Assembly: GCA_024693165.1 (NCBI GenBank)
Contig: JAILLM010000021.1
Location: 1 to 8,907, forward strand
Length of the DNA stretch: 8,907 nucleotides
Direction of reading: 5' to 3'
Source of the DNA: Bacilli bacterium
Lineage (GTDB): Bacteria; Bacillota_I; Bacilli_A; RF39; UBA660
Each line of letters opens with the position of its first letter. Position 1 is the first letter of the stretch. Of this stretch, positions 5,762-8,907 are shown one piece after another. The position numbers were made by a program, and so were the translations under genes. The notes beneath the pieces are model-generated. The model saw only the letters and a program-made list of their open reading frames with translations, made no database searches and was not told the DNA's origin.

Positions 5762-7771
5762 TTAGATTTTATCAAATACTTTTGGATTTTTATTTATACA
5801 TCTAACTAAATCATCTTGGTCATATTTATCTAAAACCTCTTTAAATTCATTAATATCAAGCATTAGTTTTGATGGATATTTTGTTAAGCATTCTCTAATA
5901 TTACTAATTCCTAAATTGTCTAAAACTTTATAGTTTTCAACAACATTATATGAAAGAATATTTAATTTCTTTAAAGTTTCTTCTGAAACGTTTGATTTTA
6001 ATGTTTCATATTCTTCATCAGACATATTTAATTTAGTTTTAATAACATCGTCAACTGAATCAATTGTTGGAAGAATAATATTTATTACATCTTCATTCTT
6101 GTTTACTTCAAGTGAAGTTTGTAACTTTTCAACATCAATTTTATCTAACACAGGAATTACTGTTTTAACACCTTTTTTATTATCTTCAAGTAATGTAAGA
6201 ATTGAATCAATTTTATCAGGATTCATATCAGTTAAAATATTAACATTTGAATATATATCATCAATTGATACATTATGTTTGCTTAAAACACCAATGTTTT
6301 TCTTTAAATCAATTTGATTTGATTTCTTTAACTTACTTAAATCATCACTTGATAATCTAAATGTATCTATTCCTAAAAGTGATAAATCTTCATTATCTAA
6401 TTCTGAATCATTTGATGTATTATCATCAGTATCATCTGCGATATCTAATTCAATATCATCACTTTCTTTTTCTTCTTCATAATTTTCTTCGCCTGGTAAA
6501 GCGATCGTTTCAGTTTCAGCTGTATTTTCATCAGTTAAATCATCTTCAAGTAAATTTAAATCAATTGAATCAGAATTAAATGATGGATAACTCATGTTGT
6601 TTAATGTTTTTTCTATTAATGCATTTAAAGAATCTTCATCAGATTCTTCATTGTTTTTACCTTCAATAATTTCAGTTTCTTCTTTATCTTCTGGAACATC
6701 TATTGGTGTATCAGCAAATGGAGCGTCCATATCTATTTGAATATCTTCAGTAGTTTCTTCTGGAACTACTGTTGTTACTTCTTCAACTTGAGGAACTTCA
6801 ACTATTCCTTTTTTAGTTAAATCTTCAGTTACGATAGCTTGGAATGATTTTTCTTCAATTCCATCTTTGATTGGTTCAGCTACTACTAAAGGTTCTTCTT
6901 CTACTTTAACCTCTTCAACAGGAGTAACTTCAGGAACTACTGTTGCTACCTCTTCAACTTGAGTAGTTTCTTCTGGAACTACTGTTGTTACTTCTTCAAC
7001 TTGAGGTGCAGATTGAATTTCTTCTCTCATGTCCTTTTCTAAAGCTTCTTTAATATCATTAATTTGAACTGATTCACTATCATAAGTTTTAGAAACTACA
7101 TTTTTAAGTGCTTGTTCTACTAATGATTCATCTGGTTCATTAGTTGTAATTTCATCTATCTCATCAAATACGTGATCATTTAATACTTTAGATACTTCAA
7201 CAAACTCTTTTTGATAATCATTGTTAGTCATAAGTTCAGCTTGTGGAGTATTATCAACATATAATTCAAGATCATTACCTGCTTCAGTATAATCTATAAT
7301 TTCATTTACTTTAGCTGCATAGAATTTTTCTACGACAGTTGTTTCTTTAATATCTTTTTCAATTAATCTCTTCTTTTCTTTAAGATTAATTAATTCTTCT
7401 TTTAATTCTTTAGCTTTATTAGTTAAATCTAAGATTTTTTGACTTTCTTTTTGTACGATTGCACGTTTTTCAATAATCTTAGAATTAATTTCTTTATTAC
7501 CTGCAGAAAGTATCTCTTTAAAGTCAGTACCACCAAATTTATTATTTAAATCGTCTAAGTCACGTTCTAATGAAGAAATTTCATCTTCGATAGAGTTTAT
7601 CTTATTTTTGGATTCAACTACAGTTTCTTTATATTGTTGAGCAATGTTCACCTTTTCATTCATTTCATTTTCGATGCTTTCAAAATGTTTCTTAGAGCTA
7701 TTTAGGTGTTCACGAATGCCGTTTATTACTTGTCTTAAGTTCTCATTAACTATAGTTATAGACTTATCCAT
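5762..7771 (-). CDS. Coiled-coil protein with acidic repeat region and helical-repeat C-terminus, function unknown
   Basis: I do not recognise this 669-residue protein as a named family. Three regions are visible. Residues about 20-160 form a charged coiled coil (for example EDEISSLERDLDDLNNKF and KELKEELINLKEKKRLIEKD). Residues about 200-465 are very acidic and probably disordered, with repeats of QVEEVTTVVPEETT (257-270), a variant next to it (271-284) and an exact copy at 328-341. Residues about 466-669 are helical, with helix pairs ending in Pro at spacings of about 23-35 residues; the last two units read LDNLGISNIRECLTKYPSKL and YDQDDLVRCINKNPKVFDKI. No signal peptide or membrane segment is seen, so it is probably cytoplasmic. 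Cys appears only at 628 and 658. The start is an ATG 6 bp after AAGGAGGT, the best SD in the window. A scaffold or nucleic-acid-binding role is possible but unproven. Confidence 0.85.
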   Translation of the reverse strand: MDKSITIVNENLRQVINGIREHLNSSKKHFESIENEMNEKVNIAQQYKETVVESKNKINSIEDEISSLERDLDDLNNKFGGTDFKEILSAGNKEINSKIIEKRAIVQKESQKILDLTNKAKELKEELINLKEKKRLIEKDIKETTVVEKFYAAKVNEIIDYTEAGNDLELYVDNTPQAELMTNNDYQKEFVEVSKVLNDHVFDEIDEITTNEPDESLVEQALKNVVSKTYDSESVQINDIKEALEKDMREEIQSAPQVEEVTTVVPEETTQVEEVATVVPEVTPVEEVKVEEEPLVVAEPIKDGIEEKSFQAIVTEDLTKKGIVEVPQVEEVTTVVPEETTEDIQIDMDAPFADTPIDVPEDKEETEIIEGKNNEESDEDSLNALIEKTLNNMSYPSFNSDSIDLNLLEDDLTDENTAETETIALPGEENYEEEKESDDIELDIADDTDDNTSNDSELDNEDLSLLGIDTFRLSSDDLSKLKKSNQIDLKKNIGVLSKHNVSIDDIYSNVNILTDMNPDKIDSILTLLEDNKKGVKTVIPVLDKIDVEKLQTSLEVNKNEDVINIILPTIDSVDDVIKTKLNMSDEEYETLKSNVSEETLKKLNILSYNVVENYKVLDNLGISNIRECLTKYPSKLMLDINEFKEVLDKYDQDDLVRCINKNPKVFDKI
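6749..7006 (-). repeat. In-frame repeats in the acidic region (45-bp exact pair plus 42-bp tandem variant)
   Basis: The 45 bases at 6749-6793 are identical to those at 6962-7006, 213 bp (71 codons) apart. Each encodes PQVEEVTTVVPEETT. A diverged copy at about 6920-6964 lies 42 bp, or 14 codons, from the second and encodes QVEEVATVVPEVTP. All copies are in frame inside the 669-residue gene. Identity at every synonymous position of the exact pair suggests recent duplication or gene conversion. Confidence 0.9.
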
Positions 7772-7798
7772 AGTGATACCTCCTTATTCTTCTCTTCG

Positions 7799-7827
7799 AT
7801 TATAACAAAAAAGAATATTCAAGTAAA
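7799..7827 (-). promoter_or_regulatory. Promoter of the 669-residue gene (TTTACT-17-TATAAT, extended -10)
   Basis: On the minus strand TG-T-TATAAT has its TATAAT at plus 7799-7804. A TTTACT lies 17 bp upstream (plus 7822-7827), matching four of six -35 consensus positions. The predicted start near 7792 gives a leader of about 21 nt carrying the AAGGAGGT ribosome site at plus 7778-7785. Confidence 0.65.
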
Positions 7828-7834
7828 TAAATCA

Positions 7835-7843
7835 TGATATAAT
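7835..7843 (+). promoter_or_regulatory. Extended -10 promoter (TGATATAAT) of the HD phosphohydrolase gene
   Basis: TATAAT at 7838-7843 is preceded by TGA, identical in all nine bases to the -10 elements of the genes at 1123 and 5674. The -35 window (about 7815-7820, ATATTC) is weak. Transcription would start near 7850, just upstream of the AAGGTGG ribosome site at 7854-7860. It is divergent from the promoter of the 669-residue gene, the two -10 boxes being about 33 bp apart. Confidence 0.6.
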
Positions 7844-7866
7844 AATTTTAGTAAAGGTGGGATTTT

Positions 7867-8907
7867 ATGGAAAATAAAGATATCTGTAATTTGATGCTTA
7901 CAAATGAAAAATATCTTAGTGAGTTTGCAACTAGAGATAAAGATGCCATAAGACTTAAACATGAAGATATGTCTAATGATATAAGACCTAATTATTATCA
8001 TGATATTGATAGAATTATATATTCTCTTGCTTACACAAGATATATGGATAAAACACAAGTATTTAGTAATATAGATAATGATCACATTACAAAAAGAATG
8101 ATACATGTTCAATTCGTAAGTAAAATTGCTAGAACTATTTCAAGAGCACTTGGTTTAAATGAAGATTTAACTGAAGCTATTGCTTTAGGACACGATATTG
8201 GACATGTTCCTTTTGGTCATTTAGGTGAAAGATATTTAAATGAAATATCATTAAGATTTAATGAAGGATATTTCATGCATAATGTTGAATCAGTAAGAGA
8301 ACTTATGACTCTTGAAAACGATGGTCAAGGCAAAAATCTTTGTATTCAAACTTTAGATGGTATGTTATGTCATAATGGTGAATTCTTACAATCAAACTAT
8401 ATGCCAAAAACTAAGACTAAAGAAGATTTCTTAAGAGATTATGAGAATTGTTATAAGATTGCTAACTACTCTAAAGAACTTGTTCCAATGACATTAGAAG
8501 GTTGTGTAGTTAGAATTAGTGATATTATTGGATATTTAGGAAGAGATATTGAAGATGCTATTAGATTAGGAGTACTTGATAAAGAGACTATTCCTGATAG
8601 TATTAAAACAATCTTGGGAGATTCAAATAAGAATATAGTTAATACTATTGTTGAAGATATAATTAAAAATTCTTATGGCAAAAACTATATAGCTATGTCA
8701 CCATTTATTTATAAAGCTGTTGGTGATCTTAAAGATTTTAACTATATCAATATTTATGACAAAGCTAATTCACCTGAAGAAAAAGCACATATAAAAGAAA
8801 TGTTTAATACAGTAGCTGATGAAGTATTAAATCAATTAAATAATAACGATACTAATTCAAACATTTATAAAACATTCCTTGATAATATGAATGATGATTA
8901 TTTAACA
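7867..8907 (+). CDS. HD-domain dNTP triphosphohydrolase (dGTPase-like), 3' end cut by window
   Basis: The frame is open for 347 codons to the window edge, so the C-terminus is missing. It starts at an ATG 6 bp after AAGGTGG. The order of motifs matches dGTPase-type enzymes, which hydrolyse dNTPs to deoxynucleoside and triphosphate. HDIDRIIYSLAYTRYMDKTQVF precedes IHVQFVSKIARTI with metal-binding His80; ALGHDIGHVPFGHLGE carries the His109-Asp110 pair and the downstream His113 and His118; RISDIIGYLGRDIEDA supplies Asp219. The four metal-ligand positions of the H...HD...D HD motif are therefore all present. The protein is cytoplasmic, with no signal or membrane segment. In the usual RLTHSLEV segment this copy reads RMIHVQFV, so it belongs to a divergent branch, and substrate preference cannot be read from the sequence. 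In many Firmicutes such a gene lies beside DNA primase, but the downstream neighbour is outside the window. Confidence 0.85.
   Translation, partial: MENKDICNLMLTNEKYLSEFATRDKDAIRLKHEDMSNDIRPNYYHDIDRIIYSLAYTRYMDKTQVFSNIDNDHITKRMIHVQFVSKIARTISRALGLNEDLTEAIALGHDIGHVPFGHLGERYLNEISLRFNEGYFMHNVESVRELMTLENDGQGKNLCIQTLDGMLCHNGEFLQSNYMPKTKTKEDFLRDYENCYKIANYSKELVPMTLEGCVVRISDIIGYLGRDIEDAIRLGVLDKETIPDSIKTILGDSNKNIVNTIVEDIIKNSYGKNYIAMSPFIYKAVGDLKDFNYINIYDKANSPEEKAHIKEMFNTVADEVLNQLNNNDTNSNIYKTFLDNMNDDYLT

Noticed and set aside
5615..5809. Plus-strand open frame of 64 codons across the gap between the two minus-strand genes
   Set aside because: It covers the minus-strand promoter and terminator, has no clear SD, and its hydrophobic look comes from A/T-rich codons read in antisense.
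6099..6579. Two plus-strand open frames (6099-6317 and 6361-6579)
   Set aside because: Both are antisense to the 669-residue gene. Their unusual composition, such as the Leu/His-rich second one, is what the acidic Asp/Glu codons give when read on the other strand.
6749..7006. Possible CRISPR-like or mobile-element repeat
   Set aside because: The copies are in frame within one long coding region, encode a recurring acidic peptide and are not regularly spaced with unique spacers, so they are protein-internal repeats.
7819..8112. Minus-strand open frame of 97 codons
   Set aside because: It is antisense to the start of the HD phosphohydrolase gene, which has complete family motifs, a ribosome site and a promoter.

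Overview
The window is strongly A+T-rich. Codon choice is A/T-ending throughout, all five visible stop codons are TAA, and every Trp seen is TGG, so nothing indicates UGA recoding. Shine-Dalgarno sites, Bacillus-type -10 boxes and U-tailed terminators point to a low-GC Gram-positive bacterium. An uncultured Bacilli or Mycoplasmatota-like gut lineage is my inference; no marker gene here settles it. There are no RNA genes, insertion sequences or CRISPR arrays.

Layout. (1) 1-1027, minus strand: a secreted protein with a SipW/TasA-type signal peptide, followed 22 bp downstream by a GTG-started multi-pass membrane protein cut by the window edge. (2) 1028-1122: a divergent promoter region containing a perfect palindrome. 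(3) 1123-4166, plus strand: a two-gene, overlapping operon of a GT-C-like membrane protein and a UDP-galactopyranose-mutase/protoporphyrinogen-oxidase-like flavoprotein. (4) 4169-4200: a bidirectional terminator between convergent genes. (5) 4205-7771, minus strand: two large proteins of unknown function. The upstream one has a coiled coil, an acidic repeat region and a helical-repeat C-terminus. The downstream one is a helical, signal-less protein with a low-complexity linker. Each has its own promoter, and the short gap between them holds a terminator followed closely by a promoter. (6) 7772-7866: a second divergent promoter region. (7) 7867 to the end, plus strand: a dGTPase-like HD-domain phosphohydrolase, open at the right edge.

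How the genes relate. The plus-strand pair plausibly works on a cell-envelope glycan or lipid. The secreted protein and its membrane neighbour look like an envelope or export unit. The two minus-strand proteins of unknown function are the least explained part of the window. Four of the five promoters I can place share an extended -10 (TGnTATAAT) with a weak -35 and imply short leaders. No complete, recognisably new system is visible. The best candidates for novelty are the C-terminal helical repeats of the 669-residue protein and its 489-residue neighbour.
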